A stretch of DNA of 64,000 bases from Distichodus sexfasciatus (lineage: Eukaryota > Chordata > Actinopteri > Characiformes > Distichodontidae), in the NCBI GenBank assembly GCA_032718565.1, contig JAVGVS010000022.1:978001-1042000 (forward strand). The letters are read 5' to 3'. Numbering within the stretch: position 1 is the stretch's first letter; each line of letters opens with the position of its first letter. The translations under genes and the position numbers were made by a program. Below are positions 10,701-20,935 of this stretch, one piece after another. The notes below the pieces were generated by a model. The model ran no database searches, was not told the DNA's origin, and saw only the letters and a program-made list of their open reading frames with translations.

Positions 10701-11920
10701 TCTTTTTTGTTTTGTTTACTTTTTGGAAACCTTTACGGCACCTTTTTCGAAACGACAGTGACATTCTCGCTAAACTACCTGCAATAAACTATTACTCAAA
10801 TTCAATTCAATTCTCTCCTTTTCTCTCAGTCATTGCATCAAAAGAATGTTACAAGCACCTCAAATGGACATCACAGACGTTTTTATTCTATTGTATTCTA
10901 TTTTTAAGTCTCTAACATATTTGCAGTTTTCCTTTATTCATTTACTTAGACAAGCCTTCATTAAAACAACCTCATCAAATACCCTGTTCATTCACAACGC
11001 TACCAGCTTATACCACAAAAAGCAGTTCCACAAACACATGCAGACACAAACATGTGATATTGATTTGAGGTGGTATCGCCCAGCCCCCTAGATCTCAAAT
11101 CCAAACCCACAGACAACATTCACAGTTCCATTTACAGCACCTCTTCCTCAGCAGCGACCTGTACGGTGTTGGGTGTGGCGTTTGGGGAGAGACCTCCATG
11201 ACAACATGTTGGTGCTGAACTCCCAGCGACCCCCACTCCCCCACACCCGCGAGACATACCCCCACCGTTTCCTTCCTCTACCCCCACCGGACACCAGACA
11301 CAGCGTGTTCCACCAAATGAATTCCCCTGCCACAGTGATAGCTGTGAAAAAAGAGGTGGGAGCAGCTTCCACACTGAGGCTTTTGGCACGCGAGTGAGTG
11401 CCATCACGACTCCGAGTCTGGCGCGGGTGCTTTACAGTTGGGGACTGAGACAAAAAGCTAAAAACTTAAAAAGCAGAGTTCCCCAAGCTAGATGTGATGC
11501 TTTTAACACGGGCACATAAAGACTTGGGGGCGATGCCCGGGTCAATGAGTCAGGAAGATACACAGGTCATCCGGTCGGCCTGTCCTTCATCTCCATCTAT
11601 CACTCAGCATCCGTCTCTGTCTGTTTCATGACTTTACTGCACGTCTTACAGCTTGTACAAGTGTTTTTTGCTAAAATGAGCCAGGTGTAGTGTTCATTTT
11701 CCCAAGCAGTTCAGATAATAAATGAATGAATTTGCATGTGTTTTGCGTCTTATTTGTAAAGTTCTGTTATTCGTATTTGTTTTATCCATTGCCTCATTTC
11801 ATGTAGTTTTGCATTTTACATTTTTCTATTGCGACCAGGCGCTTCTTAAATAAATTTTACTCACTTCTCTTCACTCTTACGGCTCATGGGCTTTTTTAGG
11901 ATTTAATGGCGTTAGGTGCG
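10701..11920. other. non-coding DNA with a MITE end fragment
   Basis: A right-end fragment of the GGCGATAT family lies at 11,050-11,091 ('TATTGATTTGAGG' then 'ATCGCCCAGCCCC'). A CCCCCA-rich patch at 11,220-11,290 and the three overlapping open frames at 11,132-11,453 show no domain. Nothing else is recognised. Confidence 0.5.
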
Positions 11921-11924
11921 TTTT

Positions 11925-12150
11925 TGGACAGTTGGTAGTGTAACAGTTTGCAGGTTCGAATCACGGACCTTTAAAGGTACCTCTGAGGTACTCATGAGCA
12001 AGGCACCATCCCCAAGCACTGCTCTCCGGGCACTGCCCACTGCTCCATCACTGATGGGTCAAATGTAGAGGTCACATGAGGTTGTGGTGCACTGTGTGCT
12101 GTGCTGTGGTGTGTTTACAATGACAAATAATCTCTCACTTTCACTTTAAG
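11925..12150 (+). mobile_element. SINE-A copy, plus strand
   Basis: The head contains a box A-like 'TTGGTAGTGTAACAG' (from about 11,932) and a box B-like GGTTCGAATC (11,953-11,962), matching an internal RNA polymerase III promoter. The body follows ('TACTCATGAGCAAGGCACC', 'CTGTGTGCTGTGCTGTGGTG') and the tail is 'ACAAATAATCTCTCACTTTC'. This is one of the clearest copies for orientation. Confidence 0.85.
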
Positions 12151-12242
12151 GCAGCAAAAAACGAGTCTGATTTTGACCCACAATAAGCTGGCCTATACTA
12201 GAGCTGAGCAATATGGTCAAATAAAATATACTGATGATCATA

Positions 12243-12425
12243 TTATATGTAGGGTGTTGGTGGGACCCAGAGGTTGTGGGTTCGAATCCGACCTATGGCG
12301 TTACCAACATTGGGTCCCTGAGCAAGACCCTTGACCCTAAGTTGCTCTCAGGGGAACTGTCCCTGAAATTAGGAAATGTAAGTCGCTCTGGATAAGAGTG
12401 TCTGCTAAATGCTGTAAATGTATCT
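12243..12425 (+). mobile_element. SINE-C copy (tRNA head, L2/V-SINE-like tail)
   Basis: Starts 'GGGTGTTGGTGGGACCC' and has a box B-like GGGTTCGAATCC near 12,279-12,290. It has the middle 'TGAGCAAGACCCTTGACCC' and ends 'GTCGCTCTGGATAAGAGTGT' plus 'CTGCTAAATGCTGTAAATG'. That 3' motif is widespread in teleost SINEs mobilised by L2-type LINEs. It lies just downstream of the SINE-A copy in the same orientation. Confidence 0.85.
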
Positions 12426-12659
12426 GTTAAATAAGATCTGATTATCTGATCTCAAAGTCAGCAGTTAACACATTTACCTCCAGATTCACTCACATGTGGC
12501 ACCAAGTTGGAGGCTTCACTTAATGAACTAGTGTAAAGTAAGTCTCATTATTTCACTGTTATTTTGAGAGAAGATTATCAAGAGAAGAATCAACACCTAG
12601 TTAGGTGGGATTTCCACCTGAGAAAATGTCAGACTTTTTACCAAGCAAATGAGCCATTA

Positions 12660-13070
12660 TAATAGCAATCTGCCAAGAAGCTCCGCCCACCAGGTAGAAC
12701 TGCTAGCGTTTCCTGATCCGCCATGTTTTTTAGCAAGCGCCAGCGTAGGAATCACAATGAAGAAGTCTAGCGGCGGAGTGTTGTGTTGACCATGTATGGC
12801 TGTATGGATGGTCTGTTAGCAGCACGTGAGGTAAACTTTCGCCGTGCTGTCTTCACCCCAGTTCCGGAGTGGGATGTGTGTGGGCACCAGCGGCTCATGG
12901 GCATTTAGGAATACTAATGAGAAACAGCCTGTTCTGAAAGGGACTGAAATAGAGGAGTAAAAAGCAGGTGATAATGTCTAATCTGAGAGGGATTTACAGC
13001 AAACTACTTCAGAGACATGTTTAGTGGAGCTCATAGACCCATTTTAACCGTATAATATGGGACCTTTAAG
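12660..13070 (+). mobile_element. GGTCCCATATTAT-family element
   Basis: Aligns along its length with 60,065-60,456: both hold 'AGCTCCGCCCACCAGGTAGA', 'GGCGGAGTGTTGTGTTGA', 'AACTACTTC' and end 'TATAATATGGGACCTTTAA'. The left terminus is not clear. No coding capacity is seen. Confidence 0.7.
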
Positions 13071-13095
13071 GTAATAGGTACAACCCATTTGACAG

Positions 13096-13465
13096 GGTGT
13101 AACAATATATTGATGCACATCGATACATCGTTTCAATGAGCAACGAGCCCACAGCATCAAGCCATAATGTAAACATCTATTAGACAGTGTGGAGACGTCA
13201 GCTGGTTTCGTCATAACTTGTGTTAAGCATGATAACGCAGGCTACTGTGGGCTCTGGAATAAAAATGTTGTGATTTTTCATTTCTGATTTGACATTAATG
13301 GAAGTGATTGTGTTAAATCTGCATATGACACAGTGTCATGCCGTTCCCTCTTGAAATGAATCAAATCGAAATGGTATTGTAGCAGACTTTATAATATTAG
13401 CAGATATCAAATTGCTGTCCATTGTTTCAATAAAATTTTGTATCGTGATGAAAGTTGTGATTTAC
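13096..13465 (+). mobile_element. GTGTAACGAT-family MITE
   Basis: Starts 'GGTGTAACAATATATTGATG', then 'GAGCCCACAGCATC', and closes with 'TGTATCGTGATGAAAGTTG'. The same order of phrases is found at 21,258-21,952 and 42,093-42,665. Non-coding. Confidence 0.65.
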
Positions 13466-14130
13466 ATTGCTGCTTTTCAGGCCATGTGTCTGCTGCAATA
13501 ACTATTTGGAAAATTCAATTTGGAAAAATGTTTTTTGCTGTATGTTTAGATCTTTAAAGTAGAGGCCTGACGCTCTATCTCTCTCTCTCTCTCTCCCGCC
13601 CTCCACTCCTTAATGCTCTCATCCTCTTGCAGAAAGACAGAAGACTCCTGGCAGCTTCACTGCCCAACAATATGGAAGTGCCAGGAATCTGTGACTGCCT
13701 CCCACCTCCCACTTTCCCCATATACTACATTTTCCAGGAACGCTCCTAACATGCTTCGGCGATTATTCCATTCACGATTCTGCTGTTTAAGGTGAAAAAA
13801 ACACATACAGTAAGCATTATGAGAGAGAAAACATTCTTTCTTTCATAAATCAAGCCGGTGGGTTATTTTCCCCCCTCTCAGACTTCAGCATTCGATGCTC
13901 GGGAGAACGCATTTGGGCCGACATTAAGTAAATGCGCTTCGAGAACGGTCATAGCGATGAGCAGTAATGCCTTCATTACTCAGCCCATCAGCTAAGCCTC
14001 TTCAGCCTACTATTAGCTTCAAAAGATTCTGCAAACAAAGTGTCACGTCAAAACATTCCTGCAAGTTCATTACAGTAAAATAAAGTTTGGAACAAATAGT
14101 CAAATGTTTAAATTATTTATTTTTTTACTT
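13466..14130. other. non-coding DNA
   Basis: Contains a CT tract at 13,576-13,598. It is otherwise unique, with 'TTAAGTAAATGCGCTTCGAG' and nearby low-repeat sequence that could be conserved. No domain is recognised in the open frame at 13,613-13,795. Confidence 0.45.
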
Positions 14131-14134
14131 TTAT

Positions 14135-14270
14135 ATTTACAGCATTTAACAGATGCTCTTATCTAGAGTTACTTCCATTTTTGCTAATTTTAGGGACAGT
14201 TTACCTGACAGCAACTAGGGGTAAGGGTCTTACTCAGGGGCCCAATGGTGGTAGTGCTGGAGGCAGGATA
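14135..14270 (-). mobile_element. SINE-C copy, 5'-truncated
   Basis: The plus strand shows 'ACAGCATTTAACAGATGCTC' followed by 'AGGGTCTTACTCAGGGGCCC', the reverse complement of the SINE-C tail and middle. The tRNA-like head is missing or unrecognisable. Confidence 0.7.
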
Positions 14271-14297
14271 ATCAAAATAGAGCTCAGCCATATTTCA

Positions 14298-14764
14298 GTG
14301 GTGGGCAATTAATTAAAAATTGATCAAATCTGACTTTTAGAGCCTGTAATCAACATAACCTTGCTCATGTGGTTTAAAATAAATCATGTAATTCATGTGT
14401 CTCCTACATCTGTGTGTACTTTCTTTAAGAATCACACACTTTTAGAATTTTAGGTGACTGATCATCATTGTGAATACAGCACAGCACAGCACAGCACACT
14501 GTACACCACAACCACATGTGACCTCTGCCTCTGACCCATCCCTGAAGGAGCAGTGGGCAGCTTTTTGGGCAGCCCCCAGGGAGCAGTGCTTGGTGACGGT
14601 GCCTTGCTAATGAGTACCTCAGTGGTAGCTTTACTTTACGTTCTGGGACTTGAACCGACAACATTACGATCATGGGGCCAACTCCCTAAACCCTTACACT
14701 ACCAAACAAATAACAGTTCATGAATTGTAATCATGATATTGAATTGAGGTCATATCTCCCAACC
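14298..14764. mobile_element. GGCGATAT-family MITE interrupted by a SINE
   Basis: Left end 'GTGGTGGGCAATTAATTAAA' and right end 'ATATTGAATTGAGGTCATAT' followed by 'CTCCCAACCAT'. Compared with the uninterrupted copy at 41,532-41,867, the extra middle is a SINE-A copy at 14,450-14,705. The SINE is therefore younger than this MITE copy. Confidence 0.7.
14450..14705 (-). mobile_element. SINE-A copy nested in a MITE
   Basis: Full family order on the minus strand. The plus strand reads from 'ACAGCACAGCACAGCACAC' through 'GAGCAGTGCTTGGTGACGG', a box B complement near 'TTGAACCGACAACATT', and 'AACCCTTACACTACCAAAC'. Confidence 0.8.
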
Positions 14765-14811
14765 ATAGTCGTAACACATAAAGATCTGGAACCAGATGGG
14801 GATGGAAGCAT

Positions 14812-15127
14812 CACACACACACACACACACACACACACTGTCGCGTATTACTATCTTTGAGAGGTTTATCCATAGACTCCCATAATGACTTGATGTATAT
14901 AATTTTACACCTACACCTAACCCTAACCCTAACCTCAGTAACCAAAAGCACATCTTTTACCTTTTTTAGTTTCTCAAATAAAACAAGCACATTTTCTATA
15001 AAGTCATTTGTCTTCCTGGGGACCTCTCAAATGTCCCCACAAAGACCAAAAAATGAATAAAAGTGATTTTAGGGGACAAAAAGGTCCCCACAATGCCATA
15101 AATGACCAACACACGCACACACACACA
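14812..15127. repeat. CA-flanked GTCCCC repeat with telomere-like stretch
   Basis: Runs from (CA)n at 14,812-14,838 to a second CA tract at 15,103-15,127. Between them are 'TTACTATCTTTGAGAGG', three CCTAACC-like units near 14,917-14,935, and 'GGGGACCTCTCAAATGTCCC'. The same arrangement recurs at 26,048-26,320 and, in part, at 26,505-26,660. The telomere-like units belong to this dispersed repeat, not to a chromosome end. Confidence 0.75.
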
Positions 15128-15836
15128 TACTAGGATGAACACCCTTGTGAAGGTTTATGAAAAAGCACCTAAGCAGATTTCGACATGCAGCACATTTAAC
15201 ATGCAAGCGGCTGCAGGCTGGATGCTGGAGAAATCCCTTAAGCTGAAAGGTCAGCTTCCCTTACTGCTGAATGGAATGTCAAGCATCAGTCTTTCCTCTT
15301 CCCACTTTTTCATTTCAGATTTTTCTGCCCTTCCATCCAGTTTATTATGAGCTTGTGGGCAGCTTAAATCATGGTTGAATTTCAAAACATCTCCACAGAA
15401 CATAGGGAAGGGAAAAACTGTTAAATACATTTGACAGATGTGACATAACATGCATTTAATTTTTCCCTGCATTTTCCGTGGGGTTTTATATCAATATATT
15501 TTATTTATGTCTGTACTATACAGAATGCTGCAAATTTGTGCGTTGGATTTTCCAGCATTCTGTACTTTGTACTCCAGTTGTACTGTATACGTGTGAGCTT
15601 ATGACATCTTTTTTATTCAGAAAGCAACTTTCTTAGTCACTGACAAATATGCAGGCCACACAGCGAGGTCAGCGAACTCTCCAGCCCTCTGCAGCTCGCC
15701 CTGTTAGTCTCCGAGCTGATGTCAACTCATCACACCACCTCCTGCACTCACATCTCCATCGCTACAGCTCTCACACATCCATCACAAACACTGCTTTTCC
15801 TGCAATAACTTGAAGGCAGCGCAACGGCAATTATAA
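15128..15836. other. non-coding DNA with a small hairpin
   Basis: A 12-bp inverted repeat (TACAGAATGCTG at 15,519-15,530 and its complement at 15,553-15,564, loop 22) stands out. Nothing else is recognised. The open frames at 15,102-15,350 and 15,251-15,472 are unremarkable. Confidence 0.5.
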
Positions 15837-15837
15837 T

Positions 15838-15972
15838 AGGGGTGTTGGTGCTGTAGTGAATAGGACACTGAGCAAAACCCTTAACCCCAAGCTGATCTCA
15901 GAGAGACTGTCCCTAAAATTAGGATGACGGAAGTTGCTCTGGATGAGAGTGCCTGCTAAATGCTGTAAATGT
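15838..15972 (+). mobile_element. SINE-C copy, internally shortened
   Basis: Starts 'GGGGTGTTGGTGCTGTAGTG', then 'GAGCAAAACCCTTAACCCC', and ends 'GTTGCTCTGGATGAGAGTGC' plus 'CTGCTAAATGCTGTAAATG'. The box B region is deleted. Confidence 0.75.
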
Positions 15973-15976
15973 AACA

Positions 15977-16136
15977 GGGCTGGGCGATATGACCTCAGAT
16001 CAGTATCATGATTAATTGAACATTTAACCTGGATTACGATTAATGAATAATTGATTTGTTTTGGGATTTTTGGGAGAGGTTTATCCTGTAAATATTTTTG
16101 CTAATGTCAGTTTCGGTTAATCACCCAGCCCTAAAT
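15977..16136. mobile_element. GGCGATAT-family MITE, short full copy
   Basis: Begins 'CAGGGCTGGGCGATATGACC' and ends 'GGTTAATCACCCAGCCCTAA', so the ends are inverted (GGGCTGGG / CCCAGCCC). At about 160 bp it is roughly half the length of the copy at 41,532-41,867. It lies directly after the SINE-C copy. Confidence 0.75.
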
Positions 16137-16565
16137 TCTAACGTTCTAAGGAAATTCCTTTGTTTGTTACACAGCAACTTAACCTCTTTGGCACAAACAG
16201 CAAATCAAAATAACATTCATATTTAAAATGCATGTGTCATAACCCCGGCTTTAACTGAAACATGTCACTAATAAAATTACATTTAGTGAAAAATAGACAT
16301 GACATTCATGGGCTTTTGTTTTTCATCAATAAAGTGCAGAATCGATGGATATAAGAACAGCCCCGCACTCGGTCACCGTGATGAATGAATTGCATCTCGT
16401 GCTTTTAATAACTCACAACATACACCTTGTCATCAGCTGTCATTTGATTTCATTCTCCTTCAGACGCTCGGCAGGGGGACAGTGTTTTGATTTATGTGCC
16501 TCACTTTTAAAGGATGGAAATAAGAGATAGAGTTGGTAAATAGCAGAACACTGTAATTACTGCCA
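16137..16565. other. non-coding DNA, unique
   Basis: No repeat family or coding signal was recognised. The plus frame at 16,345-16,530 has no domain. Confidence 0.5.
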
Positions 16566-16569
16566 GTCA

Positions 16570-16736
16570 GCTCACAGAGAGCAGGAGAGAGGGAACAAGA
16601 CAGTGAGAGAAACAAGAACAAAGAGTAAGAGAAAGAGAAGTGAGAGAGAGTGTGCGTGTGAGGAAGTGTGTGTGAATGAAAGTAATAGTGTGTGTGTGTG
16701 TGTGTGTGCGCGCACGTGTGAGTGTATGAGTAAGAG

Positions 16737-16771
<35 letters not shown>

Positions 16772-17540
16772 GAGACAGAGAGTGGGTGAGCATATGAGTA
16801 AGTGTGTGTGTGTGAGAGAGTATGAGTGTTTTGAGTAAGTGTGTGTCTGTGTGTGAGAGTGAGTAAATGATTGTGAGTAAGCGTGTATGTGACATTGAGC
16901 ATGAGTGTGTGTGTGAGTTGGGCCTCGTCCACACGCACGTTCGAAATGAACGCCCTCCGAGCGCCATACGCACTTTTGCTGCGTTTTGTAGCTGTGTTCG
17001 ATTGGCGTTTCACTGGCGTTCGCAATAGCGTCGTTTTCCTCGCGTTCGTCGGGATTTTGACGCCAAGAAAACGTTGCATGCAGCGTTTATTCGACGCCAC
17101 CCAACGCACAGCCGGCCGAACGCCGGTGCTGAACGCCCGTGCTGAACACCCGTGTGGATGCTTTGATTTGCTCCAATGAGCAGAAAAACGGTCAGCGTTC
17201 AGTCGGCGCTCACCTGGCGCCACGAACGCCAGAAAAACGCCTGGTTCAGACGTCCGTGTGAACGAGGCCTAAGTGTGTGAGTGTGTGTGAAAAGTGAGCG
17301 TAGGAGTGTGGGAAGAATGAGTGTGGAGAGAGTGTGTGAGTGTGTGAAGAGAGAGTGTATGACAGTGAGTGTGTGAAGTGTGAGCATGAGAGTGTGTAAC
17401 CGTGTGAGTGTGTATATGAGTGGGCCTGAGTCAGTGTGTGTAAATGAGTGAGTATGGATGAGTATGTGAGTGTGTGTGATATCGTATGTGAGTGAGTGGG
17501 TTTATGTCTATGAGTGCAAGTGTGTGTGTGTGTGTTTTTA
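16570..17540. repeat. TG/GA-rich microsatellite block
   Basis: Nearly 600 bases of interrupted TG, GAGT and AGAG runs, split into two arms by a MITE at 16,918-17,272. The His/Thr/Leu-rich minus-strand frames of 218 and 133 residues come from this repeat and are not genes. Confidence 0.9.
16918..17272. mobile_element. GGCCTCGT-ended MITE inserted in a TG microsatellite
   Basis: About 355 bp, with inverted ends 'TTGGGCCTCGTCCACACG' and the complement of 'CGTGTGAACGAGGCCTAA'. The interior is CpG-rich with many GCGTT/AACGC motifs, in sharp contrast to the TG flanks. An 8-bp TGTGTGAG flanks both sides, consistent with a hAT-type duplication but ambiguous inside a TG repeat. No transposase is encoded. 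Confidence 0.75.
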
Positions 17541-18472
17541 AGTAATTAATACCAAAATGTTTTAAGTAATTAACACAATAAAACCCAAACACTGCAAACA
17601 AATGTTCTCTGCTGATTAGACGCTTGTACACACACCGGAAACAACCAGTAATTTGAAATTATAACACAACAACAACAACATTAAATTAGGACGAGGTCGT
17701 CTTTAACTGCTATTAATGACACACACACACAGAGCTAATGACCCGGCTGAGAAGGAGTGTTGAGAAGAGTGAGAGTAAAACTCCAGCAGATGATCAGATG
17801 AATCCCCTCATCTCCCCTCGTTCCTAGCAGGCACGACACCACAATCAAACATTTACCTTTAGGAGCTGCTGCGCACTGACTTCACATTGCACATAAAGAC
17901 ATGAAGCTAAAAAAGAAGCACGAAGCCGCTCTTTCTTTCTCATCCTGACAGAATCAGCATTTGCCGCTTGCACAATTCATCTGCTCTCGTTTTTATTTTA
18001 AAAGTGCCACTCAGGGTTCACATTGCTGTGCCCGTCGGATTTGACACAACAGACATGAGAAAATCTCCAACCTGGCTTATACTCCCAGGAAGGAAGGTGA
18101 GGTTTCAAAAGCTTCCCTTTCATGAAAGTTAAAAATAAAAAAGACCTGGCCTCGAAGAGAGAAATAACTACTTCTGTCAGAGCGGGCTGAAGCTCGGCAC
18201 CTTCGCGCACAGCTGCTAATGTTCTCATGAAGACAGCTCACCCTAAGTTCTAAAAAAAATTATGTTTGGTAATACAGGATATCAGTGCCATAATATTTGC
18301 AAAGACAATTTTACAACAGCTTTCCAGCTCTCAACAGTAACACCAAAAGGTCCTTAACACTATTAAGAGAAGTGGAGAAGTTTGGAATTCAGTGAGGTTT
18401 TTATTTTCTAGGGAAAATTCCATTTGTGCTGATAACAATTATGAAAGCTAGAAGGTAATGTTAAAAGTAGGG
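17541..18472. other. non-coding DNA, low repeat
   Basis: An AAC run lies at 17,667-17,682 and a CA tract near 17,720. 'CTGCTATTAATGACAC' and 'GAGCTAATGACCCGG' lie in a balanced, unique stretch that could be conserved. No coding signal was identified. Confidence 0.45.
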
Positions 18473-18473
18473 A

Positions 18474-18977
18474 TGCACAATTATATCGGAATTATATCGG
18501 AATCATATCGGAATCGGTAATTGCTTTTTTTTTTTGAGTCATCGGCATCGGACCGATGCTTAGATTTGCCTGATATTTTATGACACATTTATTGAATGGC
18601 GGAAAGGCAGCTCTTGTGTCAGACATGTCCAAATGCCGAGGTGGGAATTTATACTGTCTGAAAATGTGTGCTGAGCACGCAGTGGAGCGTTCACGAGCAA
18701 AATCTCTCGTCTTTACAAGCTCAGCTCTGCCCGCATCCTCAATAATCTTTAACTAAATGTTTGCCTCACTCAGCGAATGTGAGCTCACACATGGGCTGTG
18801 TCCCGAGCCGTGTACCACCACACTTAATAGTATGGTAGGTAAGGAACTCTTATCATACTTTTCTATGCAGTAGTATGCATCTAAGGAAGTAGCCAGGGTT
18901 GTAGCTTAACGGCTCTATACGCACTAGGTAGTGCACATGGAGAGTCACACACGCCCCATTAGACTTGGTACACCACA
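18474..18977. mobile_element. TAGGGATGC-family element, reverse copy lacking one end
   Basis: Starts 'TAGGGATGCACAATTATATC'. 'CATCGGACCGATGCTTAGAT' matches the reverse complement of the right side of the 1766-2189 copy, and the module at 18,830-18,977 matches the reverse complement of 1996-2135. It carries about 230 bp absent from the first copy. The far end is missing where a SINE-A copy begins. Confidence 0.65.
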
Positions 18978-18984
18978 TAGGGCA

Positions 18985-19186
18985 GGAAGGTACTCACTAG
19001 GGTACTCATGAGCGAGGCACCATCCCCAAGCACTGTGTCCTGGGTGCTGGCAAAAAAAGCTGCCCACTGCGCCTTCAAGGAAAGGGTCAATTGCAGAGGT
19101 CACATTTTGTTTTGGAGCACTGGGTGCTGTGCTGTGCTGTGCTGTGCTGTGGTGTGTTCACAATGACAAATAATCACTCACTTCAT
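18985..19186 (+). mobile_element. SINE-A copy, 5'-truncated
   Basis: Lacks the tRNA-like head and begins at 'GGTACTCATGAGCGAGGCAC'. The GCTGT repeat near the tail is expanded ('GTGCTGTGCTGTGCTGTGCT'). It ends 'GACAAATAATCACTCACTTC'. Confidence 0.8.
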
Positions 19187-20084
19187 CTAAAGACTAAGGC
19201 TAAATTTAAAGTATCCGTCAAAAAGAACATGACTACAGATTTCACCAAATGTGGTTCTTATGAACAAAGACGCTCTCTCCAACCTCAATCAGAAATTATT
19301 AACATCCAGAACAGAATGAAATAAATGTAAATGTGTCCCTTCTCAAGGTCACAAAGTCCCACAAAAAAACCTAGAATAATGTCTAACACTTTTTCCTAAA
19401 AAGATAACAGAAAAATGTCTTTGAGGGAAAAAAAATCCCTGTCTAGCATCAGCAGCAAGAGTCTGTCACACAGTACAGCGGGTTCCGAACGAATCTCCTC
19501 AAAAGACTCGGGATGTGGCCGTGCCCTGACGTTTTTGGCTTTCGCTGGAGTGGAAATTTCCCCGTGTGACACTTGAGAGTGAGGGGTCATTCTGCGTTCC
19601 AAGACTCTTTTCGAGCTGCCACTTCACTCGATGTCAGTTATAAAAAGCCACCTTCGTTGAAAGCACCTAAATGCAGGCGTGTGGGGGGGGGGAGGTGAAG
19701 TCCCACCAGTGCCACAGCTTTTTGTGCAGTCATTAAAAAGTGATGCTCCTGGCACGCTTCGGTTGCCATCTCGGGATGCTGTTGCTGCTGCTGCAGGTCA
19801 AAGCGAGGGCAGATCACGTACAAGTCAGTGGGACAGTTCAGGGACTAGAGCACGTCAACCGTAGACGGCATGATGTCGAGCGCGAAGTGCTGTTTAACCA
19901 CTTCCCAGCCGGTTCCCTCCGGACCACCGGTCATGCAATGGTCACTGAACAATGCAACGTGAAGGTACTAGGATATAAATCACAAGTTTCATCATGATAC
20001 AATATTATATTTATTGAATGGAAATATCTAAAAGGCAGAGATGGCAAAGGTTTACCGCTTTTAGGACTTTCCCGCAGAAAAATG
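19187..20084. other. non-coding DNA
   Basis: Unique sequence with a G-run at 19,682-19,691 and a short CTG run near 19,780-19,795. A few bases of repeat-like 'GATATAAATCACAAG' and 'ATGATACAATATTA' near 19,972-20,008 hint at a MITE scrap. Open frames show no domain. Confidence 0.45.
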
Positions 20085-20345
20085 ACAGTGAAAGTGAGTG
20101 ATTATTTGTCATTATGAACAAACCACAGCACAGCACACAGTGCACCACAACGCAATGTGACCTCTGCATTTGACCCTTCCGTGAAGGAACAGTGGGCACC
20201 CAACGTGGGCAGCACCGGAGGAGCAGTACTTGGGGATGGTACCAGTCTCATGAGTACCTCAGTGGTAACTTTACTGCTCCTGGACTTAATCCTGCGGCCT
20301 TCTGATCACAGGTGAACACCCTACCGTTACGCCACCAACTGCCCC
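20085..20345 (-). mobile_element. SINE-A copy, near full length
   Basis: The plus strand reads 'AAAGTGAGTGATTATTTGTC' through 'CACAGCACAGCACACAGTGC' and ends at the tRNA-like head complement 'ACCGTTACGCCACCAACTGC'. Confidence 0.85.
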
Positions 20346-20935
20346 AAATGGTTAGCGAAGGCGATGCCTTCACTTGGACCGGGAGTGGTAGGAGGAGGGG
20401 TTTAGGGTTAGGATTTTGATTGATTTTGATTGGCTAGAAAGAGAGTAGTGACACTGACAAACCCAGTAACCCTGTTCTAAAAGCGCAACGTGTTTCAACT
20501 TAAAGCGTTCTCAGTGCTGCGGTAAAAAACAGTCTCCACCAACGTCTTTTTTTATGCTAAAGGCGCTTTGGGCTCTGAGCGCTGAAGCTCATAGGATTTG
20601 TATTAAAAATAGGCACTGCCATAATTATCTTACTTCCAAATATCCTTTCCACAGTGACAGGTTGTTGTATGCTATCCAATTCCCCGAAAAAAAAACAAAA
20701 AAACAACTCTTATCTTATCTAAGCGACAGCAGCTAGATGGCGCAGTAACATATTTAACCAATAGATGTCGCTGTTCAGCCTCATCGTGATGCGGTCTTCT
20801 TTTACTGTCTATGGATGCTCGGATACGGCAGCATTTTTTTTTTTATTTCATTAATTTTTTTCCAGGGGGACGTGGTGAAGGCGGGAGCTGTTTGTTGTCA
20901 AGGCGGCCGCCTCAACTATAAAGCGCTGCAGGAAA
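20346..20935. other. non-coding DNA
   Basis: Unique, with a short duplicated phrase 'TTTTGATTGATTTTGATTGG' near 20,413. No coding or repeat family was recognised. Confidence 0.45.

Noticed and set aside
11925..11965. tRNA gene
   Set aside because: Box A and box B are present but no cloverleaf with paired acceptor stem is seen, and the sequence continues into a SINE-A body repeated elsewhere.
14917..14935. interstitial telomere repeat
   Set aside because: Only about three CCCTAA units, inside a dispersed CA-flanked repeat with relatives near 26 kb.
16567..17223. 218-residue minus-strand frame
   Set aside because: More than half is His/Thr/Ser/Leu repeat from the TG/GA microsatellite and the rest reads through a MITE. 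No domain or splice support.
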